The notes under the pieces: generated by a model
The model's database searches: none
Told to the model about the DNA's origin: nothing
The model's input: the letters and a program-made list of their open reading frames with translations, nothing else
Assembly: GCA_016220045.1 (NCBI GenBank)
Contig: JACRIP010000256.1
Span: forward strand, 1-8,489
Direction of reading: 5' to 3'
Length of the DNA: 8,489 nt
From: Planctomycetota bacterium
GTDB taxonomy: Bacteria > Planctomycetota > MHYJ01 > WSZJ01 > JACPWG01
Made by a program: the position numbers and the translations under genes
Shown: positions 1-6,325 of the stretch, one piece after another
Numbering within the stretch: position 1 is the first letter of the stretch
Layout of the letters: each line of letters starts with the position of its first letter

Positions 1-1
1 G

Positions 2-91
2 CCGGCGCCCCAGCCGCTTAGCCCTTCGATCCCCGCCCTGCCCGCCACGCCTTCGGTGCAGATCCTGCTGGCCCGGTTGCTGGGGCTGTAG
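2..91 (+). CDS. possible C-terminal tail of a gene entering from the left
   Basis: From base 2 this frame reads 29 codons to a TAG at 89-91, ending in a hydrophobic tail (VQILLARLLGL). It is proline-rich at first and then leucine-rich. Third positions are almost all G or C (about 26 of 29), matching the coding bias of the proven genes here. The other two + frames either stop at once (TAG at 19-21) or read as arginine- and cysteine-rich nonsense. No domain can be recognised in so short a piece, so no function is offered. It may be chance in GC-rich DNA. Confidence 0.3.
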   Translation, partial: PAPQPLSPSIPALPATPSVQILLARLLGL

Positions 92-335
92 GTATTCTCA
101 CGGCGCCGGCTCGTGCGCCCCGAGGCACGCGATCCATCGGGCTCGGCTTCCGCGTGGAGGCGGACGTCCCGCCCACGCCCGCGCCGGGCACGGATGGCCG
201 GGAGGAGGAGCGCCCCAGCGCGAATCGCGATCGGGCAAGCAGGGTCGCCAGGCGGAGGAATGCTGCTCGAATGGCTCGCCCGTTCGGGGTTCCGCCTTCG
301 GAGGCCGTCGCAACAGCCGCCGGCCGGGCCACCCC

Positions 336-407
336 GGGGCGGACACAGGGGTCCGCCCCTACCAAGAACCGTGGTTTGGCGTAGGGGCGGACCCCCGTGT
401 CCGCCCC
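336..407. repeat. REPIN-like inverted pair of GC-rich hairpins
   Basis: Two 27-base arms (336-362 and 381-407) are reverse complements with a single mismatch and are separated by 18 bases. Each arm is itself a hairpin: GGGGCGGAC pairs with GTCCGCCCC (9 bp) around a 6-base loop, next to a GTA/TAC end. The spacer is also partly self-complementary (AACC-GT-GGTT). Two inverted copies of one palindromic unit are the architecture of REP doublets (REPINs), which are spread by RAYT transposases or are non-autonomous. A shorter relative sharing the GTAGGGGCG end lies at 2519-2545. What is seen is the symmetry. The REPIN class and any genome-wide copy number are inference. Confidence 0.8.
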
Positions 408-491
408 GCCGGCTCGCCGATACCGCCCTTCCGGCACATTTTACGACAGCCTCTGAAGACGGAACTACAAACGAGCCGAATGGCCGATCGA

Positions 492-506
492 CGGTGCTTG
501 GCACCG
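492..506 (-). terminator. small hairpin, possible weak terminator of the peroxiredoxin gene
   Basis: A perfect 6-bp stem (CGGTGC/GCACCG) closes a 3-base loop about 80 bases past the peroxiredoxin stop. No U-tract follows on either strand, so intrinsic termination is doubtful. It may only be chance structure in GC-rich DNA. Confidence 0.2.
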
Positions 507-583
507 CGGAGGGTCCGTCTACCTTAGGCGACGATCAGCGTTGCGGTGGTAGAGACGGCCTGGGTGCGCGCCCCATCTCCCCC

Positions 584-1189
584 TCACTTCTCCGCGTCCT
601 TCCGGTCTTCACCCGATCCATCGCCCTTCCCCTCGTCCCCCTTCTCGACCTGGGGCACGCCCAGCTCCTCCAGCTTCTTGACGACCTGCGCCCCGTGGGC
701 CGCCGCGTCGACCGATTTCTCGATGTGACGGAGGATGCCCTCCCGGTCGATGAAGAACGTCCAGCGCCGCGGCAGGCCGATCAACGGAATCAGCACGCCG
801 TAGGCTTTCCCGACCTTCTTGTCCGGGTCGCTCAGGATCGGATAGTCCAGCTTCAGCGACTCCGCGAACTTGCGGTTGGTCTTCGGGTCGTCGGTGGACG
901 CCGCAAAATAGGCCACTTGGAACTTCCGAACCTCGGTGCCGCTGTCCCGCAGCGACGAGCATTCGGCCGTTCAGCCCCCGGTGAAGGCCTTCGGGAACCA
1001 GGCCACGACGACGGCCTGCTTCCCCTTGAAGTCGGCCAGGCGGTAGGTCTTGCCGTCCGACCCGACGAGCGAGAAATCGGGGGCCGGGTCGCCCACTTTC
1101 GGCATCGGAGCCTCCTCGTCGGCGCGCGCGAGGGCGCACGCCAGCAGCAGCGCCGCGCCCCCGAAAAACAAAACACTGAAACGCTTCAT
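584..1189 (-). CDS. exported peroxiredoxin (AhpC/TSA-like) with in-frame UGA, predicted selenoprotein
   Basis: Thioredoxin-fold thiol (here selenol) peroxidase that would reduce H2O2 or organic hydroperoxides outside the cytoplasm. The ATG at 1189 follows a GGAGA ribosome site with a 6-base gap. Counting UGA as one residue gives 201 residues. Residues 1-23 form a signal peptide ending A-R-A before DEE; Cys18 in LLAC makes a lipoprotein a weaker alternative. VGDPAPDFSLVGSDGK (residues 32-47) is the usual peroxiredoxin start. The catalytic PxxxTxxC motif (66-73) has UGA at residue 73, the peroxidatic position, in the context FTGG-U-TAEC. Cys77 is a candidate resolving cysteine. Further family features are VAYFAASTDDP (92-102), YPILSDP (116-122) and RWTFFIDREG (142-151), with Arg142 the likely catalytic arginine. 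The tail (180-201) is highly charged. The frame is continuous across the UGA with no indel. The true stop is also TGA (586-584). A Cys-to-stop mutation or sequencing error remains possible. No sel genes lie in the window. Confidence 0.85.
932..959 (-). promoter_or_regulatory. candidate bacterial SECIS stem-loop
   Basis: In the mRNA, UCGCUG (955-950) pairs with CAGCGG (944-939), including one U-G wobble, around the loop CGGGA (949-945). Below it CUCG (959-956) can pair with CGAG (935-932) across an asymmetric bulge. The apical loop begins 21 nt after the UGA and has G as its second base. Both fit the known form of bacterial SECIS elements, which sit inside the coding region soon after UGA and are bound by SelB. 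The fold was found by eye and its energy was not computed. GC-rich DNA forms such stems by chance, so the UGA position is the stronger evidence. Confidence 0.55.
971..973 (-). other. in-frame UGA predicted to encode selenocysteine (residue 73)
   Basis: The codon on the - strand is TGA. It occupies the peroxidatic cysteine position of PxxxTxxC, with TAEC and the rest of the peroxiredoxin domain continuing in the same frame. The distance from this TGA to the final stop is exactly 129 codons. Read as a plain stop it would leave a 72-residue fragment lacking the active site, and the other 128 residues would have no start of their own with a ribosome site. Confidence 0.8.
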
Positions 1190-1269
1190 GGTGCTTCTCC
1201 CGGATGGGGTTGCGGCGGCCCGGGGCCGCGCTCCGGCGCGCCGGGCAGGGGGTACTCTGTCTACCGGGG

Positions 1270-1298
1270 ATCCTACCCATTCCGCCGCCGTCCCGCAA
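1270..1298 (-). promoter_or_regulatory. candidate sigma70-like promoter of the peroxiredoxin gene
   Basis: TTGCGG (1298-1293), a 17-base spacer and TAGGAT (1275-1270) lie about 80 bases before the ATG, giving a predicted leader of about 75 nt. The -10 sequence is identical to the one proposed for the kinase gene. The -35 match is weak (TTG only), so this is tentative. Confidence 0.4.
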
Positions 1299-1470
1299 GG
1301 GTCGGTTCCGGGAGTGGGCAAGCGACTGTCGACGCCCGAGGCACAGAGCAGCGACCGCCGGTTCGCGCGCGCGGTCTCCGGCGAACGATGCCCCAACGAC
1401 CGAGCGTGTCCTAACCAGGTGCTCGTGGGGGCGCGCCGAGATGCGCCCCTCCGGCCCGTCAGGGCGCTAA

Positions 1471-1527
1471 CCAGCCCGGCGAAGCGGACTGCCGGAAGCG
1501 GACCACCGCCATGCGCTGCCGGGCTGG
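1471..1527. repeat. 10-bp perfect inverted repeat with nested direct repeats
   Basis: CCAGCCCGGC (1471-1480) recurs as its reverse complement at 1518-1527, leaving 37 bases between. Within that gap GAAGCGGAC occurs twice (1481-1489 and 1495-1503), 14 bases apart. The right arm ends two bases from the stop codon of the 99-residue gene. It could fold at the 3' end of that transcript, but there is no U-tract, so it is not a standard terminator. Function unknown. Confidence 0.5.
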
Positions 1528-1529
1528 GA

Positions 1530-1829
1530 TCACGGGAAAAACGTGCGACCGCTCTGGTACCAGATCCCCGCCTGCGGACTGGCCGAGCCGTGAACCCGTA
1601 TCTCCGGCGGGAGTTCGCCCAGCTCCACCTCCTCCAGGCTCGAATCCGCCCAGTCGATGTCGCCGTCCCGGATCTCCGCCATCACCACCGCCTGGGCGGC
1701 GCTCGCGGATGCCGCCTTGAGGGCGTAGACTCTGAAGTACCCGATCACCCGCAACGGACCGTCCTCTTCGTCTTCCACCGTCAGAGGCGAATGCAGATTC
1801 ACCGCGAGCACACATCGGTAGTGTTTCAC
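1530..1829 (-). CDS. 99-residue protein of unknown family
   Basis: I do not recognise a family. The reading MKHYRCVLAVNL starts at a GTG (1829-1827) with AGAAGG five bases upstream. An in-frame GTG at 1892 would add 21 basic, low-complexity residues and has no ribosome site, so the shorter form is preferred. The protein is small, acidic and soluble, with no signal peptide or membrane segment. Visible blocks are an acidic patch VEDEEDGP (18-25), an alternating hydrophobic stretch LRVIGYFRVYALKA (26-39), an alanine-rich helix (39-51), a second acidic patch DGDIDW...LEEVELGE (55-72), and an aromatic end GIWYQSGRTFFP (88-99). The mix of beta-like and helical segments with a compositionally normal, non-repetitive sequence argues for a real gene. 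It may share a transcript with the ferritin-like gene upstream (190-base gap). Confidence 0.65.
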   Translation of the reverse strand: MKHYRCVLAVNLHSPLTVEDEEDGPLRVIGYFRVYALKAASASAAQAVVMAEIRDGDIDWADSSLEEVELGELPPEIRVHGSASPQAGIWYQSGRTFFP

Positions 1830-1950
1830 GACGGCCTTCTGCGAACGCGGCGGGCGTCGTCCCTTCGGCGCAAGCGAGGACGCCTGCGCCACAAGGAGGG
1901 CTGACCCGTCACAGGGCCTTCAGGCGCGGCGATACCGCTGACCTAATACG

Positions 1951-2003
1951 CCCCCCCACACACACTCCCCGACCGGCGACCCAACGGGCGAACGAACGAA
2001 CGA
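1951..2003. repeat. simple-sequence tracts between genes
   Basis: The gap between the ferritin-like gene and the 99-residue gene holds a run of seven C (1951-1957) followed by four AC units (1958-1965), and three CGAA units plus CGA (1989-2003). These are short low-complexity tracts typical of noncoding DNA. I saw no promoter of good quality here. Confidence 0.5.
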
Positions 2004-2018
2004 CCCACCGCATAGCCC

Positions 2019-2453
2019 CTACTCCGTCCGCAGCAGCTTCTCCAGCTCCTCGATGTGCGTCTGCTCTTCCAGGATGATGTGCTTGAACATCTCCCGCAGC
2101 GCCAGGTTCTTCCCCGCCAGCGGCAACTGGTCCTCGTACCCCGCCAACGCCTCCTTCTCGTGCGCCAGACTGTCCCGCAGGATCTCCGCAATCGACCGCG
2201 TCGTCGGCACGAACTCCTCGTGCACCGTCGCCGTCGGATAGCCCCCCAGCGCCGTGATCTTCTCCCCCAGCATCGTCGCGTGATTCATCGAGTCCCGCAC
2301 CTGCTCCCGCAGCACCTGCACCAGCGGCACCCGCCCCACCCCGAACACCATGAACGAATGATGCAGATAGCGGATCATCCCCGCCATCTCATGCTCCAGG
2401 TCGTGGTTCAGCGCCTCGATCAGCTTCTTTTTTTCCTTCGGAGCAAGTTCCAT
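2019..2453 (-). CDS. ferritin-like diiron four-helix protein (bacterioferritin/rubrerythrin-like)
   Basis: A 144-residue four-helix-bundle protein, probably binding a diiron centre for iron storage or peroxide handling in the cytoplasm. The ATG at 2453 sits six bases after a perfect GGAGG (2464-2460). A TTG at 2471 in frame was rejected because that site would fall inside the gene. Helix A (LNHDLEHEMAGMIRYLHHS, 15-33) offers Glu22 and Tyr29. Helix B carries MNHATMLGEKITALGG (56-71) with His58. Helix C has LAHEKEALAGYE (96-107) with Glu99. Helix D has EEQTHIEELEKLL (129-141) with Glu130 and His133. By eye-alignment to bacterioferritin, the helix B glutamate of ExxH falls on Ser55, with Asp54 next to it. 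There is no signal peptide and no C-terminal encapsulin tag was recognised. No methionine resembling the bacterioferritin haem ligand stands out. The exact subfamily is uncertain. Confidence 0.8.
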   Translation of the reverse strand: MELAPKEKKKLIEALNHDLEHEMAGMIRYLHHSFMVFGVGRVPLVQVLREQVRDSMNHATMLGEKITALGGYPTATVHEEFVPTTRSIAEILRDSLAHEKEALAGYEDQLPLAGKNLALREMFKHIILEEQTHIEELEKLLRTE

Positions 2454-2478
2454 GTTCGTCCTCCGCGGCAAGTTCCAT
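2443..2478. repeat. 11-bp direct repeat over the ferritin-like start codon
   Basis: GCAAGTTCCAT occurs at 2443-2453 and again at 2468-2478, a period of 25 bases. The first copy includes the start codon (read on the - strand as ATGGAACTTGC). The second copy lies upstream of the ribosome site and gives an out-of-frame ATG. It directly abuts the palindrome cluster at 2482-2543, which suggests local duplication. Confidence 0.6.
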
Positions 2479-2481
2479 CCA

Positions 2482-2497
2482 CGAGGGCGCGCCCTCG
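2482..2497. repeat. 16-bp perfect palindrome in the ferritin-like leader
   Basis: CGAGGGCGCGCCCTCG is its own reverse complement. With one bulged base the symmetry extends into flanking CCA and TGG. It lies about 30 bases before the ferritin-like start, within the leader if transcription comes from the kinase side. It could be a REP-type element, a protein-binding site or an RNA hairpin. Confidence 0.55.
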
Positions 2498-2518
2498 GTG
2501 GCTGAAGAAGGCAACCCC

Positions 2519-2543
2519 AGGGGCGCCCACAAGGGGCGCCCCT
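2519..2543. repeat. 10-bp stem hairpin, REP-like
   Basis: AGGGGCGCCC (2519-2528) pairs perfectly with GGGCGCCCCT (2534-2543) around ACAAG. With the adjoining AC (2544-2545), the - strand reads GTAGGGGCG at its edge, the same start as the arms of the 336-407 repeat, so the two look related. It sits about 45 bases past the kinase stop and could end or stabilise that transcript, though no U-tract follows. Confidence 0.6.
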
Positions 2544-2589
2544 ACAACGACACGGCGAAGACGGCGCCCCCCTTCCCCAGGTTTCTCCC

Positions 2590-5500
2590 CTACGCCGGCA
2601 GAATGAAAGAGAACGTGCTCCCCTTCCCCACCTCGCTCTGCACCGTGATCGTCCCGCCGTGCAGTTCCACCATGCGCTTGGTCAGCGACAGCCCCAGCCC
2701 CGTCCCCTCGAACTCCCGCGTGTACGAGCTGTCCACCTGCTGGAAGGGCACGAACAGCCGCTTGCGGTTCGCTTCCGACACCCCGATCCCCGTGTCCTTC
2801 ACGTCCACCCGCACGTACTTCTTCCCGGTCGACCGGAATTCCTCGAACTGCCCCTCCGTCTTCTCCAGCGGGGACGCGCTCACCGCGATCGCCCCGCCGT
2901 TCGGCGTGAACTTCACCGCGTTCGACACCAGGTTGTAGACCACCTGCTTGAGCTTCGCCGAGTCGCCCACGATCACCCCGACCTCGTCGTCCACGGTGCA
3001 GGTCAGGTTCAGGTTCTTCTCCTTCACCAGCGGAATCACCATGCCCACCGAGCTCTCCACGATGTCGCGCATCGCGACCTTCTCGCGATTCAGCTCCATC
3101 TTGCCCGCTTCGATCTTCGACAGGTTCAAGATGTCGTTGATGACGCGCAACAGGTGCTGGCCGCTGGTGCGGATCTGCTTGACGTAGGCGGTCTGCTTCT
3201 CGTTGAGCGCGCCGGAAAGGCCGGACTGGAGCATCTGCGCGAACCCGAGGATGCCGTTCAAGGGCGTGCGCAGCTCGTGGGAGACGACGGCGACGAAGTG
3301 GCTCTTGGCGTTCGAGGCCTTGACGAGGGCCTCGACCAGCGCCTTCTCGCGGGTGATGTCGCGGAAGACTTCGAGGACGCCGACCGGCTTGCCCTCCTGG
3401 TCCATGAGCGGCGAGGTGTCGAGCGAGACGTTGATGGTCTTGCCCGCCGCCGTGTTCAGGAGCGCCTCGCGGTGCTGCGAGGCCTTCAGATTCTGCAGGC
3501 GCGCCTCGTCGAGCGGCGCGCCCTGGTCGTCGGCGTAGCGCAGCGCCTCGAGGCAGAGGCGGCCGACGACGTCCGAGGTCTTGTACCCGGTGATGTTCTC
3601 CGCGGCCGGGTTCCAGGTGCGGATCTTCTGCGCCGGATCGACCGCGTACACGCCGTCGCCGATCGACTCCAGGATCGACTGCAGGAAGAACTTCTGCTGG
3701 TAGGTCTCGCTCGCGAGCTCGACCGCACGCTTCTCGGTGTTGCGGAAGGCCTGGATGCGCTCTACGGCGATCGCCGCATAATTGCCGAAGGTGGTGAGCA
3801 GCTCGACTTCGCGGGTGCGGTAGGAGCGGGCGAGCTTGCTGCAGACGCCGAGGGTGCCGATGACGCCGCTGATGCCGCGCAGGGGCACGCAGGCGACGCC
3901 GACGTAGGCGCCGATCTGTTTTTGCACCGCGGACTCGGTGGCGGCGCTGCGCGTCATCTTCTGGGTGTCGCCCGAGTAGCTCTCGGTGACGTGCGGCTTG
4001 CCGGTCTGCGCGACGGTGCCGTCCACGCCCTCGCCGAGGGGCTGACCCAGGCCGACGATCCCCTCGAGTCCGCCGTGCACGGCGCGGTAGACGAGATGCC
4101 CCGCGGCCTTGTCGATGAGCGAGAGGTAGGCGGCGTCGCACTTGAGCAGCGTCACCGCCTTCTGCAGCACGATGGGGAAGACGTCCGGCGCGTCCTTGGC
4201 GTCGCGCAGCGCGCGGCTGACCGTGAACATCGCGGACAGGTCGGCCAGCCGGTCGTCGGTTTCGCGGTAGAGCTGGGCCTTGCGCAGCGCCACGCCGGTC
4301 TGGTTGGCGATGAGCGAGAGCAGGCGGACTTCGTCCTCGGTGAACTTGCGTTTGGCCTTGGTATGCATGCTCATGACGCCGATGACCTTGCCCTCGGCGG
4401 TCATGGGCACGCCGACGGCGGACTGGTAGCTGTGGTCGCGCAGGACCGGGTGGACCGCGAAGCGCCGCTCGGCGACGAGGTTCTCGATGACCACCGGGGA
4501 GCCGGCGTTCATAACGAACGCGGCCATCGAGCGATCACCCGGCTTGGCGCGCACGCGGCCGACCAGCTCCTTCTCCCAGCCCCAGCCGGCGGAGAGCACG
4601 ATGAAGTCGCCGCTCTCGTCGGGCAGGTCGATGGCGCAACGGTCGGCGCCGAGGACGCCGGCGGCGACTTCGCACGCCTTCTCGGTGATCGTCGTGAGGT
4701 CGAGGGTGGAGATCAGCTCGTTGGAGAGGCGCAGGAGCGCGGCCTGTTCCTGGACGCGCTGGGTGCGGATGAGGTCATAGAGGCGGGCGTTGTCGTCGGC
4801 GAGGGAAGCGAGGCGCTGCTGGGTGCTCTTGATCGCGCTCATGTCCTGGAAGACCAGGGCGGCGCGCTCGATCTTGCCGTCGGCGCCGCGCAGCGGGGTG
4901 CTGTTGGCCAGCACGGTCGCGTCCGGCCGGCCGCCCAGGCGCACGACCATCTCCACGCCGATACAGGTTTCACCCTTGGTCAGCGAGCGGCTGAGCGGCA
5001 GGTCCTCGGGGGGATACGGCTCGCCCGAGGGCAGGTAGAGGTTGTAGGCCTTCGAGTATTCCGAGATGCCGGCGTTCGCGACGGGCGGCTTGCCCAGGAT
5101 GCGCTCGGCGACCTGGTTCGACATGATGATCCGCCCGGTCGGCGCTTCGGCGATGTGGATGCCCTCGGGCAGCGTCTCGATGATGTTCTGGAGGTTCTTG
5201 CGCTCGGCCTCGGCCAGCTCCTGCTGGCGCCGGGTCTCGAACAGGCTCTGCTCGAGCTGGCCCATGGCCTCGCGATAGCGCTGCTCCGATTCCTGCAGGT
5301 TGCGGTGCTTCTCCTCGAGCTGGCTGAGCTGGCGGCTGGTGATGCTGGCGCCGACGAGGATGACGAGGATGAGCGCGAAGTCGAGGAGGATGACCATGCG
5401 CTCCATCGCCGAGGAGGCGGCGTTGGAGATGGTGCGCAGGAAGCGCGGGTCCACGTCCATGCGCCACGTGGTGTTCTGGAGCTGAATGTCCACGGCGATG

Positions 5501-6159
5501 CGTTCCTCGTCGCGCGCGGAGCCCGGCATGTGCCAGTAGATGTCTTCGCCCTTGGCGTTCCGGACGCGGAAATCGGTGTTGGGAAGCAGGATGGGCTGGA
5601 GGGACTGGGTGACGATCGACTCGAACTTGATGACGCCGACGATGCACGCCGCGGAGGCCGCGCCGCTGAGCACGGGCTCGCATACGGCGACTCCCCGGGT
5701 GCCGTCCCAGAGCTTGGCGGGAGCGATGAGCTCCTCGGTGCGGGTCTGAATGGAGGTGAGGATGCCGCGCTGCACGTCGGCGAGGGAGTCGTCGGCGATC
5801 AGCTTGGCGGACTTGCCGCCGCGGACCTGGACGAACTCCAGCGCGCCGTTCTTGCCGGCGCGGCCGAGGCTCTCGAGGGAGGGCACGGCGTCGAGAATGG
5901 TGGCGCAAAGCCGCGCCTCGTCTTCGGGACTGATCTCGCCGGCGCCGTACCGGCGCGCGACCGACTGGATGGCGACCGTTTGCTGACGCACGTAGGCGGC
6001 GACGGCGACGCCGGCGAGGCGGCCGATCTCGTCCCGGCTCTGCTGGAACATCAACTGCTGCTGCTGCCGGCCCAGGTAGAGCACGAGGGAGGTCACGGCG
6101 AGCAGGGCGAAGCCGATCAGGCCGGTGAAGATGTAGCGCTTCACGTGGGGCGAAAGCAT
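2590..6159 (-). CDS. multi-sensor membrane histidine kinase (PAS-GAF-GAF-PAS-HisKA-HATPase)
   Basis: An 1189-residue inner-membrane sensor kinase that would autophosphorylate on histidine and pass phosphate to a response regulator. The ATG at 6159 (MLSPHVKRY) has AAGAGGAG ten bases upstream. The open frame runs 72 residues further up but that part is Arg/Pro-rich and crosses the promoter, so it is rejected. In order: membrane helix about 10-29; extracytoplasmic sensor about 30-253 (fold not recognised, possibly Cache-like); membrane helix about 254-272; coiled coil 277-325; PAS about 322-445; GAF about 475-630; GAF about 640-805; PAS about 822-938, with WNPAAENITGY and a VFRDITREK end; HisKA about 950-1020 with His961 in SHELRTPLNG; HATPase with N-box NLVSNAVKF (1076-1084), DTGIG (1122-1126) and GTGLGLSL (1152-1159). 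All kinase motifs are intact, so it should be active. There is no receiver domain, and no response regulator lies in the window, so the partner is unknown. Confidence 0.93.
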   Translation of the reverse strand: MLSPHVKRYIFTGLIGFALLAVTSLVLYLGRQQQQLMFQQSRDEIGRLAGVAVAAYVRQQTVAIQSVARRYGAGEISPEDEARLCATILDAVPSLESLGRAGKNGALEFVQVRGGKSAKLIADDSLADVQRGILTSIQTRTEELIAPAKLWDGTRGVAVCEPVLSGAASAACIVGVIKFESIVTQSLQPILLPNTDFRVRNAKGEDIYWHMPGSARDEERIAVDIQLQNTTWRMDVDPRFLRTISNAASSAMERMVILLDFALILVILVGASITSRQLSQLEEKHRNLQESEQRYREAMGQLEQSLFETRRQQELAEAERKNLQNIIETLPEGIHIAEAPTGRIIMSNQVAERILGKPPVANAGISEYSKAYNLYLPSGEPYPPEDLPLSRSLTKGETCIGVEMVVRLGGRPDATVLANSTPLRGADGKIERAALVFQDMSAIKSTQQRLASLADDNARLYDLIRTQRVQEQAALLRLSNELISTLDLTTITEKACEVAAGVLGADRCAIDLPDESGDFIVLSAGWGWEKELVGRVRAKPGDRSMAAFVMNAGSPVVIENLVAERRFAVHPVLRDHSYQSAVGVPMTAEGKVIGVMSMHTKAKRKFTEDEVRLLSLIANQTGVALRKAQLYRETDDRLADLSAMFTVSRALRDAKDAPDVFPIVLQKAVTLLKCDAAYLSLIDKAAGHLVYRAVHGGLEGIVGLGQPLGEGVDGTVAQTGKPHVTESYSGDTQKMTRSAATESAVQKQIGAYVGVACVPLRGISGVIGTLGVCSKLARSYRTREVELLTTFGNYAAIAVERIQAFRNTEKRAVELASETYQQKFFLQSILESIGDGVYAVDPAQKIRTWNPAAENITGYKTSDVVGRLCLEALRYADDQGAPLDEARLQNLKASQHREALLNTAAGKTINVSLDTSPLMDQEGKPVGVLEVFRDITREKALVEALVKASNAKSHFVAVVSHELRTPLNGILGFAQMLQSGLSGALNEKQTAYVKQIRTSGQHLLRVINDILNLSKIEAGKMELNREKVAMRDIVESSVGMVIPLVKEKNLNLTCTVDDEVGVIVGDSAKLKQVVYNLVSNAVKFTPNGGAIAVSASPLEKTEGQFEEFRSTGKKYVRVDVKDTGIGVSEANRKRLFVPFQQVDSSYTREFEGTGLGLSLTKRMVELHGGTITVQSEVGKGSTFSFILPA

Positions 6160-6325
6160 GCGGACGGCGCTCCTCTTGAGCGGACGCGGACCGCCGGACG
6201 GATGCGGCCGGGTCGCGACGAACGGTGGACGGGGGAACGAACGGCAGGACAGGGGGCGCACCACTCGCAGGGGCCGACGGCGGCCGCGCGCGACCCGCCC
6301 ACTCGCCCCACGGAAAGAGCGCGGC

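Larger units (their letters stand above)
92..583. other. gene-free stretch with palindromic repeats
   Basis: I see no supportable gene in these roughly 490 bases. Open frames crossing it on either strand are rich in Arg, Pro and Gly, run straight through the palindromic repeat at 336-407, and show no domain. The stretch holds that hairpin pair and a small hairpin at 492-506. It is the 3' flank of the peroxiredoxin gene, whose stop codon is at 586-584. Positions 430-480 are less GC-rich than the rest, but I recognise nothing there. Confidence 0.6.
1190..1529. other. gene-free leader of the peroxiredoxin gene
   Basis: These 340 bases separate the 99-residue gene from the peroxiredoxin start. 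Frames crossing them on both strands look like shadows (Arg- and Pro-rich, no domain). The stretch holds the peroxiredoxin ribosome site (1200-1196), a candidate promoter (1298-1270), a GGTA/TACC hairpin just after the -10 element, and the long inverted repeat at 1471-1527. No other signal was recognised. Confidence 0.6.

Noticed and set aside
18..437. 139-codon open frame on the - strand
   Set aside because: Much of it is translated palindromic repeat, a familiar artefact (RPYAKPRFLVGADPCVRPG). There is no domain.
584..1189. Peroxiredoxin as a pseudogene or as two separate genes
   Set aside because: There is no frameshift. The only lesion is TGA exactly at the catalytic cysteine, the downstream half is well preserved, and that half lacks its own ribosome site. 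This remains the main alternative to selenocysteine.
113..1414. 433-codon open frame on the + strand
   Set aside because: It runs through the hairpin repeat and antisense to the peroxiredoxin. It is Arg/Pro-rich, with no recognisable domain or ribosome site.
1459..1815. 118-codon - strand frame overlapping the 99-residue gene
   Set aside because: Gly/Arg-rich shadow frame. The overlapping frame has normal composition and a better start.
2420..4141. 573-codon - strand frame overlapping the kinase
   Set aside because: Out-of-frame Arg-rich translation of kinase codons, with no domain.
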